The notes under the pieces are model-generated. The model was not told where the DNA came from and ran no database searches. It was given only the letters and a program-made list of their open reading frames with translations. DNA of 51,015 bases from Flavobacterium sp. UBA6203. GTDB taxonomy: Bacteria; Bacteroidota; Bacteroidia; Flavobacteriales; Flavobacteriaceae. The DNA is taken from NCBI GenBank assembly GCA_002421645.1, contig DIST01000035.1, positions 1 through 51,015 on the forward strand. Direction: 5' to 3'. Below are positions 32,631 through 41,567 of the stretch, in pieces (position 1 is the stretch's first letter; each line of letters opens with the position of its first letter). The position numbers and the translations under genes are program-made.

Positions 32631-33854
32631 TTATTTCGTTACTAAAGCTTCTTGCTTTTCGTCTACATAATCTTGTAAATAGTTGAAACGCTCTGTTAGT
32701 CGACCATTTTCAGTGATTTTAGCTCTTTGCAAAATTCCGTCTTTATCACCATTAAAGAAAGCTGGGATAACATGTTGCATAAACATTTCACCAAAACCTT
32801 CACTCGCATCTTTAGGCAACTCACATGGTAAATTATCTACCGACATTACCATAATAGAAGCTGGATGCGTATATGAAACCTCTTTATGTTCGCTTGGCAA
32901 ATAACCAAAAAACGGTTCTGCAATGGTTGATGCTTTAAGAGTACACGCCACCGGACCATCAACATCACAAGAAATATCGGCAACCACTTGAATTTTATTA
33001 TCCGCGGCACGAAGCATATCTCGAGTTAAAATATTTGGCGAACCATTCCCGTGAAAATGTCCCGCTATATACATATCCGCTACTTTAGTAAAACGCTCAA
33101 AATCGGATACATACTCTTGCGGATTTTTATAAAAATCATGATTATCTAAAACCTGACCATCTTTGCGTTTGTTGTAATCCAACACGTCAATTTGAGTGTA
33201 AACCGGCTCTGTATATTTCTTATTCAAAAAATCTTCAACAGGTACTTGTTTGATTTTAATACCGTCTAAAATCTCCTTAGCGCCCATTCCTACTTTACCA
33301 TGTCCGGTAAGAACAATTTTAATATTTGGAAGAGTTTGTCGTTTTAAACGTGCAATTAAATCTTCTTTACCACTTAAGGTTTCGGCCTTTGGCAAAGTAA
33401 ACAAATCATATTTGATTCCAAATCCTCTGAAACCGTTATAAGCGCCAACTAAACCAGCATAACGACCAAAGCCAATTAAGCGATGATTCGTAGCATCCAC
33501 TATCGTTTCATGATCAAACAATTCGATGTTTTTATCTAAAATGGCTTGTAATAATTTACGATTGTAAGGTTGTTTTTTTATAGTATGCGAAAAGAAAAAA
33601 TACTTTTTATTTGGAATTAAAGCGTCAATAGGCACTTCTTTTACACCAAAAAGCACATCACAATCGGTCATTTCAGTAGTGACATTAAGTCCTAAATTAC
33701 TATATTGTTCATCAGAAAAAATTCTAATATCCGAACTTTCTACTTTTATTTGAGCTTCAGGATGAGCAGATTGTAATCGAACCAACTCTTCAGGAGTAAA
33801 AACAACTCTTCTATCAGGTGGATTTTTTCGTTCTTTAATGATTCCGAATTTCAT
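32631..33854 (-). CDS. Saccharopine dehydrogenase (L-lysine-forming)-like NAD(P)-dependent oxidoreductase
   Basis: A 407-residue enzyme with the alanine dehydrogenase/pyridine-nucleotide transhydrogenase N-terminal fold (MKFGIIKERKNPPDRRVVFTP) and a Rossmann domain with IVLTGHGKVGMGAKEIL (GxGxxGxxA-like). VVADISCDVDGPV and FGYLPS complete a pattern seen in lysine-forming saccharopine dehydrogenases and lysine 6-dehydrogenase relatives. The exact amino-acid substrate is not determined; alanine dehydrogenase itself is less likely because the substrate-loop sequence differs. The gene is monocistronic with a terminator. Confidence 0.75.
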   Translation of the reverse strand: MKFGIIKERKNPPDRRVVFTPEELVRLQSAHPEAQIKVESSDIRIFSDEQYSNLGLNVTTEMTDCDVLFGVKEVPIDALIPNKKYFFFSHTIKKQPYNRKLLQAILDKNIELFDHETIVDATNHRLIGFGRYAGLVGAYNGFRGFGIKYDLFTLPKAETLSGKEDLIARLKRQTLPNIKIVLTGHGKVGMGAKEILDGIKIKQVPVEDFLNKKYTEPVYTQIDVLDYNKRKDGQVLDNHDFYKNPQEYVSDFERFTKVADMYIAGHFHGNGSPNILTRDMLRAADNKIQVVADISCDVDGPVACTLKASTIAEPFFGYLPSEHKEVSYTHPASIMVMSVDNLPCELPKDASEGFGEMFMQHVIPAFFNGDKDGILQRAKITENGRLTERFNYLQDYVDEKQEALVTK

Positions 33855-33950
33855 ATTATTTTATATTATAACCAATTGTTGTGTTAATGTTACAAATATA
33901 ACATTTTACTAGACTTTATACAAACTCTTTTTTAATTGAAAAAATGGTAG

Positions 33951-33958
33951 TACTTTTG
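33951..33958 (+). promoter_or_regulatory. -7 box TACTTTTG upstream of ssrA
   Basis: TACTTTTG matches TAnnTTTG and lies 65 bases before the mature tmRNA, consistent with a precursor trimmed at its 5' end by RNase P. Confidence 0.5.
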
Positions 33959-34022
33959 GCTCACTTTTTGATTAAAAGTAAAAGTCTGCATACTTAAAAC
34001 TGCGACTGAATACTCAGAAATT

Positions 34023-34417
34023 GGGGTCGACTGGTTTTGACAGCGAGTGGAATTGATTAGTAAGCACGTCGAGCGTTGTATGTTTAGCTCGTAAATCCAA
34101 ATATACGAACTTATAAACGGCGAAAATAATTACGCTTTAGCTGCTTAATCTGAATTATAGTAAGATTTGCCTAGTTCCTACCAGGTAGGAAAGCTAGATT
34201 CTCCTCAAAAGCCTTGGTTTATGGCGGTTGGTTTAGGGGAACCGTAAAAGTAAACCTAGAGAAGGTAAAGCTTTAAACCCTTCTTGACAATTATAAAGCT
34301 AAGCAAAGAGTGGCAGTTTCTAGCCTTGCTCTTTGTCGAAAACCTAAAATGAAACTAAGCGTGTAGAAAGCTATTTGATTGCTTGTTTGGACCCGAGTTC
34401 GATTCTCGGCGACTCCA
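34023..34417 (+). ncRNA. ssrA: tmRNA (ssrA), tag GENNYALAA
   Basis: Transfer-messenger RNA that rescues stalled ribosomes with SmpB. The 5' end GGGGTCG pairs with CGACTCC (34410-34416) to form the acceptor stem, and the T-arm GAGTTCGATTCTC lies just before it. The tag frame runs from 34119 (GGC) to the TAA at 34146-34148 and encodes G-E-N-N-Y-A-L-A-A, the flavobacterial form with the AA tail recognised by Clp proteases. The genomic sequence after the discriminator base reads CA rather than CCA, so the CCA end would be added enzymatically. A perfect terminator hairpin follows. Confidence 0.97.
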
Positions 34418-34419
34418 CA

Positions 34420-34452
34420 AATAAACCTGTAAAATAATTTTACAGGTTTATT
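34420..34452. terminator. Terminator of ssrA
   Basis: A 16-bp perfect inverted repeat, AATAAACCTGTAAAAT (34420-34435) with its complement at 34437-34452. Confidence 0.92.
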
Positions 34453-34567
34453 CATTTTATAATTTTTCCATTAACTTTCACCAGAATTAGTCATTGATGC
34501 TTTATTCATTACAGTGCTTCTAACCTGAAGTAATACTTTTTCTCGCTATAAGGCTCACAAGCAATTG

Positions 34568-35230
34568 TTATAAATCCTCTAAAGTAATGATGCGCTCTTT
34601 TAAACCAAAAACCACTACTTCAATAATATTCAAACAACTAGTCTTATCCATTATGGTTTTTCTATGAGCTTCAACTGTTCTTTTGCTTATAAAGAGTTGA
34701 TCCGCAATTTGCTGACAAGTCAATCCTTTTGCCGACCAAAATATAATTTCTTTCTCTCGGGGTGAAAGTAAATCTTTATCTAAAGTTAAACGATTATCGT
34801 TTTGTTTTTCTTTCCATAAAATTGCCTCTTTGACAACATCTGATAAAGAAATATCAAAATAATAGTCTTTTTCAATCATGCTCAATACGGCATCTTTAAA
34901 TGAATCTGTTGAAGAATTTTTTGAAAAAAAACCATTAGAACCCGATTCAAATATTTGATGAATCGACTCTTTTGTGGTAAGTTGCGATACGGTCAATATC
35001 TTAACAGCTGTGTTTAATTGCTTTATTTTTTTACATAAGGTAAATCCATCCATAATTGGCATTTGAATGTCTAATAGAATCAAATCAACTGTGTTATTTT
35101 CTAAGTAATTTAAAAGTAAATTTCCGTCATCGGTATCAAAAACAACTTCTATAGTAGGTATTTGTTCTAATACAAAAATGAGACTCTTACGGAACAATTC
35201 ATGATCATCTACAAGGGCAACCTTAAACAT
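34568..35230 (-). CDS. LuxR/NarL-family response regulator
   Basis: A 220-residue response regulator. The receiver domain (about residues 1-120) has acidic pocket Asp8/Asp9, phospho-acceptor Asp54 in LILLDIQMPIMDG and the conserved Thr/Ser and Lys near KILTVSQ and SGSNGFFSKNS. The LuxR-type helix-turn-helix (about residues 150-195) has LSPREKEIIFWSAKGLTCQQIA and the recognition helix SKRTVEAHRKTIM. It starts 4 bases after the kinase stop codon, so the two form one two-component operon. The box AAGTATnnATACGTA upstream of the kinase and two lipoprotein genes is the most likely target. Confidence 0.92.
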   Translation of the reverse strand: MFKVALVDDHELFRKSLIFVLEQIPTIEVVFDTDDGNLLLNYLENNTVDLILLDIQMPIMDGFTLCKKIKQLNTAVKILTVSQLTTKESIHQIFESGSNGFFSKNSSTDSFKDAVLSMIEKDYYFDISLSDVVKEAILWKEKQNDNRLTLDKDLLSPREKEIIFWSAKGLTCQQIADQLFISKRTVEAHRKTIMDKTSCLNIIEVVVFGLKERIITLEDL

Positions 35231-35234
35231 AGTA

Positions 35235-35996
35235 TTATCGTTTTATTTGAATGATATAAATATTAAATCCGTCTTTAGTAACTTGTTTCATGACTGCACC
35301 AATACTCTTCAATCTGGAAATAATATTCTGTAAACCTCCACTATGACGCAATTCTAATGCAGAAAAGAAATCAAATGAAACACCATCATCTACAATACTT
35401 ATTTGCAACTCTTTTGCATAACTCAAAAAAACTAATTCTACTTTTGAAACATGACCATGCTTTAACATGTTATGAATCAATTCCTGAATCAATCGAAACA
35501 ATGCATATTTCTCATGAGAACTCAATTCAAAAGCATTCAAATCGCCTTTCAATACAAAAGTAGCTTCTGAATGCGATTGCAAAAAATCGAAATATACTTC
35601 TAGTGCGGCTTTTATTCCCTTTTGTTCTAATAAAGGAGGCATTAATTTTTGACTAATTACCCTAACATTTTCTGTTGTTTGTTGCAGTGTATTTTGAAGC
35701 AATTGAACATGAGCTTTAAATTTGGGATCTACTACTCCCGATTCTAATCCAGCTAATGTAAATTTTAATGCATTTAAATCTCCCTGTACTCCATCATGTA
35801 AATCTATCGCAATTCGTTCGCGCTCCCTTTTTTCGCTCTCTAGTGCTGTTTGCAATAATAAATTAGCCTCATTACGCTTCATCTTCATAAAATGATTCTG
35901 ATAAAATAGTACTAAAAACAACAACCCAAATACCAAAAACAGCATAATACCTGTTCCTAAAATAAATGCGGTTTTTATATCTTGAGTTATTTCCAT
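35235..35996 (-). CDS. Histidine kinase (HisKA_3/NarX-type core with one membrane helix)
   Basis: A 253-residue sensor kinase. A single membrane helix (about residues 10-32) leads straight into a coiled-coil linker and the HisKA_3 dimerisation helix RERIAIDLHDGVQGDL, with phospho-acceptor His67. The ATPase domain has an N-box (RLIQELIHNMLKHGHV) and the acidic segment IVDDGVSFD followed by GGLQNIISRL. No extracellular sensing domain exists, so it may sense through the membrane or through a partner; the neighbouring membrane proteins at 36062 and 36771 are candidates. One copy of the AAGTATnnATACGTA box lies 49 bases upstream of its ATG, suggesting autoregulation. Confidence 0.9.
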   Translation of the reverse strand: MEITQDIKTAFILGTGIMLFLVFGLLFLVLFYQNHFMKMKRNEANLLLQTALESEKRERERIAIDLHDGVQGDLNALKFTLAGLESGVVDPKFKAHVQLLQNTLQQTTENVRVISQKLMPPLLEQKGIKAALEVYFDFLQSHSEATFVLKGDLNAFELSSHEKYALFRLIQELIHNMLKHGHVSKVELVFLSYAKELQISIVDDGVSFDFFSALELRHSGGLQNIISRLKSIGAVMKQVTKDGFNIYIIQIKR

Positions 35997-36004
35997 ACAA
36001 AACG

Positions 36005-36012
36005 TAAATTTA
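36005..36012 (-). promoter_or_regulatory. Weak -7 box TAAATTTA of the kinase operon
   Basis: Minus-strand TAAATTTA matches TAnnTTTG in seven of eight positions and lies 9 bases before the kinase ATG. Weak evidence on its own; the upstream AAGTATnnATACGTA box may help an activator compensate. Confidence 0.3.
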
Positions 36013-36045
36013 TGCCAATTTAAAAGTTAACCTGTTAATAGTACT

Positions 36046-36060
36046 AAGTATTTATACGTA
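36046..36060. promoter_or_regulatory. AAGTATnnATACGTA box, copy 1 (kinase operon)
   Basis: AAGTATTTATACGTA holds the inverted repeat GTAT-TT-ATAC. It begins 49 bases upstream of the kinase ATG and lies at the 3' end of the gene at 36062. Two further copies occur in the window, both upstream of lipoproteins (37456-37470 and 38739-38753). Confidence 0.6.
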
Positions 36061-36061
36061 A

Positions 36062-36709
36062 TTAATTCACTATTTCTTTTCTAGCTTTCCACATACCAAG
36101 TATTAATAAACTCTTGTGAAAAATATTAAAAAATAAATTAATCAACCAATAATATTGAAAATTAGGTCTTTCGTTTTTATAAATAGCATCCGCAAATAAA
36201 AACAAAACCAAAACACCCGTGTAGTAAAATAAAAATCCTGAAACAAAGTAAAAAGTTGGACTATCCGATAAGGATTGCAATGAAACCTCCATAAACACTC
36301 TCTTAAACCAAATAAGAGCATAAATTAAAATTAATAAAGTAAGAAATGAAACCAAATACGATAAGTTATTCATATATTTTTCCATCGTATGAGAAAAAAC
36401 CAAATAAACAAACAATAAAAAATACAACAAACTACTCACTCGAAACCATTGCTTTCTCTCTTTACCTAAAATGATATAAAAAAAATATTGAATCGTAAAA
36501 AAGGATAAAAAATCATAAGTGTAAAACCAAGGAACCGAATTTATTCGCAATAAAAATGTAAATACAAATTCATAAATTCCACCTACAAAACTTAAGATAA
36601 CAAAAGGTAAAATGGGTTTAATTTCCAAAGTTAAATTCCTCTTAATAATCCAATAAAACAGTAAGGGAAATAAGGAATAAATTATCGTAAAAAGTAATAT
36701 TAGTTTCAT
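36062..36709 (-). CDS. Polytopic membrane protein, paralogue A of a divergent pair
   Basis: A 215-residue protein with six to seven hydrophobic helices, unknown function. It is clearly related to the divergent gene at 36771: both share ILPxxxL, YE, INxVxWFxxY, LWFK or IWFK, NLFxN and GxWK in the same order. The open frame begins at 36733, but a perfect minus-strand -7 box TATATTTG lies at 36731-36738, covering that ATG, so the downstream ATG at 36709 is chosen. Just upstream of the kinase operon on the same strand. Possibly a membrane sensing partner of the kinase; this is inference from position. Confidence 0.65.
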   Translation of the reverse strand: MKLILLFTIIYSLFPLLFYWIIKRNLTLEIKPILPFVILSFVGGIYEFVFTFLLRINSVPWFYTYDFLSFFTIQYFFYIILGKERKQWFRVSSLLYFLLFVYLVFSHTMEKYMNNLSYLVSFLTLLILIYALIWFKRVFMEVSLQSLSDSPTFYFVSGFLFYYTGVLVLFLFADAIYKNERPNFQYYWLINLFFNIFHKSLLILGMWKARKEIVN

Positions 36710-36730
36710 AAAGTGTCTTATACAAGTTTT

Positions 36731-36738
36731 CAAATATA
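36731..36738 (-). promoter_or_regulatory. -7 box TATATTTG of paralogue A
   Basis: A perfect TAnnTTTG on the minus strand. It overlaps the first possible ATG (36733) and so decides the start of the gene in favour of 36709. Confidence 0.6.
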
Positions 36739-36770
36739 AGGCATTATAATTTGGATTTGTAATTTATCTA

Positions 36771-37457
36771 ATGTTGATTTGTAAAAAATTCCACACCATG
36801 TACATGTCACCCATTTATACCTTTTTTTTCTACACTGCAATTATTTCAGGACTTATTCCACTACTCCTTATATTCATAAAAGATTCTAAATTCAACAAAT
36901 TTAAAAATCCCATTTTACCCTACATTGTTCTTGTATTTATTGCTAGTTTGTACGAATATTTTGGTTCTTATATACTAGAAATAAATACTGTTGCTTGGTT
37001 CATGATCTATAAAGTAGGAGCATTTGGTACCTTAAGTTATTATTTTTATCACCTGTTGAATAAAAAATTTAAAGTCATCTTTGTAGCGTTTACAATACTA
37101 TTTACTGTAATATTTTTTATAAATCTTCCTAAAGTAAGCAATGAAACCTTTTTAAATATTAATGGCTTTTTAAATGCTATAATAACGGTATTTATCATTA
37201 TATGCGCTATTTTATGGTTCAAACAATTACAGTGGAAAATTAATTTAAATTCACATCCTAACTCCTATATAATTTTCGGACTACTTCTTGTTTATTGTGG
37301 TACGTTATTTTTGCATTTATTTGGATATAGTATTTATCTAATAAACAAAGAACTGTTTTTTACCGCTTGGATGTTGAACTTATTTCTAAATCTATTAAAC
37401 CGACTATTGCTAACCTTTGGAACTTGGAAAATTTTGAAGTCGTATTGTAAGAATTAA
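36771..37457 (+). CDS. Polytopic membrane protein, paralogue B of a divergent pair
   Basis: A 228-residue protein with about seven hydrophobic helices, related to the divergent gene at 36062-36709 over its full length (shared ILP, YE, INxVxWFxxY, LWFK, NLFxN and GxWK motifs). Function unknown. A second ATG at 36798 (MYMSPIYTF) is an alternative start. The pair probably arose by duplication and inversion. It sits between the two-component operon and the lipoprotein gene at 37525, which carries a copy of the shared box upstream. It may belong to the same system. Confidence 0.65.
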   Translation: MLICKKFHTMYMSPIYTFFFYTAIISGLIPLLLIFIKDSKFNKFKNPILPYIVLVFIASLYEYFGSYILEINTVAWFMIYKVGAFGTLSYYFYHLLNKKFKVIFVAFTILFTVIFFINLPKVSNETFLNINGFLNAIITVFIIICAILWFKQLQWKINLNSHPNSYIIFGLLLVYCGTLFLHLFGYSIYLINKELFFTAWMLNLFLNLLNRLLLTFGTWKILKSYCKN

Positions 37458-37470
37458 GTATAAATACGTA
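37456..37470. promoter_or_regulatory. AAGTATnnATACGTA box, copy 2 (lipoprotein at 37525)
   Basis: AAGTATAAATACGTA ends 54 bases before the ATG of the lipoprotein at 37525. It contains the inverted repeat GTAT-AA-ATAC. Confidence 0.6.
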
Positions 37471-37524
37471 TAGGCAAATCTATATTTTTACTTAGTTTTA
37501 CGCTTTAAATTAAATTTCAAAACA

Positions 37525-37962
37525 ATGAAAAAAAAATTATTATTAGCGCTATCATTAGGATTAATGATAACCTTCACGGGATGTAGTAATGACGAAGATA
37601 ACAGTTCAACTCCGACAATAGTTGGTAAATGGAGAGCTGTAAAATTTGAGTATTATACAAATGGTGTTTTAGATGAAACAGTTAATGTAGTTGAAGACAA
37701 TTCAAATTGCCCAGATTATGGTGAATACAAAGATAATGGTACTTATGTCGTAATCTTTAATGACGCAAATTGTAATTCTACAGCAAACGAAAATGGTACA
37801 TATGTTTACAATGGAACAACTCTATCGAAAACATCAGATGGTACAACTGATATATCAACTGTAATTTCATTGACAAAAACAGATTTAAAAACCGACTTTA
37901 CTGAAACATCTTCAGACGGAACTGTTTTTAAAAATATTGCATATTTTAAAAGAATAAATTAA
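37525..37962 (+). CDS. Lipocalin-like lipoprotein
   Basis: A 145-residue lipoprotein with lipobox TFTGC (Cys at about residue 20) and an acidic Ser-rich linker (SNDEDNSSTP). The mature domain begins IVGKWRAVKFEY, the GxW start of lipocalin-like domains found in many Bacteroidota lipoproteins, and continues with NGTYVYNG and a C-terminal AYFKRIN strand. It probably sits on the outer membrane or periplasmic face and binds a small ligand or protein. Its upstream box suggests control by the neighbouring response regulator. A truncated second copy follows immediately. Confidence 0.75.
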   Translation: MKKKLLLALSLGLMITFTGCSNDEDNSSTPTIVGKWRAVKFEYYTNGVLDETVNVVEDNSNCPDYGEYKDNGTYVVIFNDANCNSTANENGTYVYNGTTLSKTSDGTTDISTVISLTKTDLKTDFTETSSDGTVFKNIAYFKRIN

Positions 37963-37964
37963 TT

Positions 37965-38153
37965 CTGCTTACAGCATTTGAAAATGGTACCTATACCTAT
38001 AACGGGACTAACATTTTTTACAACAATGGAGATACTGCGGAAACCATTACCGTACTTTCATTAACTTCATCTCGTTTAAAATTTGACAGAACAGAAACTT
38101 CAACTGAGGGAATTGTTTATAAAACGGTAGGGTATTTAAAAAAAATCAACTAA
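37965..38153 (+). pseudogene. Truncated lipocalin-like lipoprotein copy (C-terminal part)
   Basis: After the stop codon of the lipoprotein gene a shifted frame encodes, in the region 37971-38153, a sequence parallel to the end of that protein: FENGTYTYNGTN, then VLSLTSSRLKFDRTETSTEG and VGYLKKIN before TAA. This matches NENGTYVYNG, VISLTKTDLKTDFTETSSDG and AYFKRIN of the intact gene. No start codon, signal peptide or lipobox is present and the N-terminal half is missing. It is a decayed tandem duplicate, or the remnant of an unequal exchange with a second gene. Confidence 0.75.
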
Positions 38154-38162
38154 TAAACTTAT

Positions 38163-38218
38163 AAAGTTGGCATAAAAAAAGGTTTACTAATTAGTAAACC
38201 TTTTTTTATGCCAACTTT
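38163..38218. terminator. Perfect 56-bp palindrome, bidirectional terminator
   Basis: Positions 38163-38190 and 38191-38218 are exact reverse complements (28-bp arms, no spacer base). A run and T run lie inside the stem near its middle. It lies between the convergent lipoprotein genes and serves both as terminator. Confidence 0.9.
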
Positions 38219-38221
38219 CTA

Positions 38222-38683
38222 CTATTCCATTGAATAAGCTTTGAACTCACCATTAGTAATGTTAATAGTTTGGTCATTACTATTTGTTATGGTAGCTGTA
38301 AAAGTTCCTTTGATATAATCACCTGTTGATTGTGTTATTGTAATAGTTCCTAATTCTGCAAAATCAAATTCAAAATTCATTGACTCAGAATCAAATGAAA
38401 TTTGATACGGATTTTCAAAACTATCGTCAACATCAAAAGTTCCATTAGATAGCATTAATGGCAACCAAAGAGTTAATTGTGTATCACCTGGAGTTGTTAA
38501 CGTTCCGTTATTTCCATTAATTGTAATAGCTCCAGATTCCGCTGTAATAATGTCTCTAAAATTATAATTAGTTCCATTAATAGTAAACTTAATATAAGTA
38601 TCTGAACTTCTAGAACTACTATCATCAGAACTACAAGATAACAATGTAAACAAAATTACGGCAATAGATAAGATTTTTTTCAT
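38222..38683 (-). CDS. Small beta-rich lipoprotein, unknown
   Basis: A 153-residue lipoprotein; MKKILSIAVILFTLLSC gives the lipobox LLSC, followed by a Ser/Asp-rich linker. The mature part is rich in Thr, Asn and alternating strands (YIKFTINGTNYNF, GTITITQSTGDYIKGTFTATI, NITNGEFKAYSM), suggesting a beta-sandwich domain of unknown role. The ATG at 38683 begins the signal peptide; the frame also runs 9 codons further upstream. A perfect -7 box (38708-38715) and a copy of the shared box (38739-38753) lie upstream. Confidence 0.75.
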   Translation of the reverse strand: MKKILSIAVILFTLLSCSSDDSSSRSSDTYIKFTINGTNYNFRDIITAESGAITINGNNGTLTTPGDTQLTLWLPLMLSNGTFDVDDSFENPYQISFDSESMNFEFDFAELGTITITQSTGDYIKGTFTATITNSNDQTINITNGEFKAYSME

Positions 38684-38707
38684 TTTTAAAAATTTTAAGA
38701 TTATTCG

Positions 38708-38715
38708 CAAATGTA
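38708..38715 (-). promoter_or_regulatory. -7 box TACATTTG of the lipoprotein at 38222
   Basis: Minus-strand TACATTTG matches TAnnTTTG. The AAGTATnnATACGTA box starts 24 bases upstream of it, where an activator would stand. Confidence 0.6.
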
Positions 38716-38738
38716 TAAAGCATAAACTAACTTCCTCT

Positions 38739-38753
38739 AAGTATTAATACGTA
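38739..38753. promoter_or_regulatory. AAGTATnnATACGTA box, copy 3 (lipoprotein at 38222)
   Basis: AAGTATTAATACGTA begins 56 bases upstream of the ATG of the minus-strand lipoprotein. Inverted repeat GTAT-TA-ATAC. In the gene's own direction it reads TACGTATTAATACTTAG, the same orientation as copy 1 relative to its gene. Confidence 0.6.
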
Positions 38754-39038
38754 AATTTATATTCAACTAAAAAATTCCAACAACTTCCATACCATCAAAT
38801 CTAATAGTAAAAAGAAATGAAAAGACTACCTAAACTCTCTAGCCTTAATGGGTTAAACTCAATTTGCTTGAGGAACTCACTTCCATTTACTAAAGAAAAA
38901 AATTAAATTACAAAAGAGCCAACTCCAAAATAATGTTACTTAACTAATAATAATTTTATAGACAAGTTTGATATTTTATAAAAAAAGCCTGCAAACATTA
39001 CATCTGCAGGCCATCCTATTTGGGTAAATAAGGACTTA
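38754..39038. other. Non-coding stretch with the katG terminator
   Basis: With the flanking promoter elements this gives about 355 bases without a gene between the lipoprotein start and katG. Apart from the katG terminator (38987-39011) I see only AT-rich sequence and a weak CTCAA...TTGAG inverted repeat near 38870. No open frame of note. Confidence 0.6.
38987..39011 (-). terminator. Terminator of katG
   Basis: GCCTGCA (38987-38993) pairs with TGCAGGC (39005-39011). On the minus strand the hairpin is followed by T7, 27 bases past the katG stop codon. Confidence 0.88.
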
Positions 39039-41378
<2,340 letters not shown>

Positions 41379-41477
41379 TTAAAGTTGTCCAAATTTCGAT
41401 TAATTTAAAATCAGTTTTTTAAGCTTTAGAATGTTATTTTTTATTCAATTATAGATTTTATTGATAAAACACTAGAT

Positions 41478-41539
41478 TGAACTATAAAAAATACCTATTA
41501 TAAATAGTACTAATCTAATACTATAAAAATACCGTATTA
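41478..41539. repeat. Pair of near-identical direct repeats in the katG-pepT intergenic region
   Basis: ACTATAAAAAATACCTATTA (from 41481) recurs as ACTATAAAAATACCGTATTA (from about 41520), roughly 40 bases apart, about four helical turns. CTATT-ATA-AATAG lies between them. The repeats sit between the divergent katG and pepT genes, where a regulator could bind. Confidence 0.5.
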
Positions 41540-41544
41540 ATATT

Positions 41545-41552
41545 TATATTTG
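41545..41552 (+). promoter_or_regulatory. -7 box TATATTTG of pepT
   Basis: TATATTTG ends 15 bases before the ATG at 41568 and supports that start; an in-frame codon at 41550 would lie inside the box. Confidence 0.55.
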
Positions 41553-41567
41553 TACAAATTAATTATC

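Noticed and set aside
41449..41525. OxyR binding site in the katG-pepT region
   Set aside because: ATAG and CTAT words occur but not at the ATAG-N7-CTAT spacing of known OxyR sites; direct repeats are reported without naming a regulator.
41524..41545. Fourth copy of the AAGTATnnATACGTA box (ACCGTATTAATATTTA)
   Set aside because: An extra base and a change in the second arm break the motif; AT-rich chance match.
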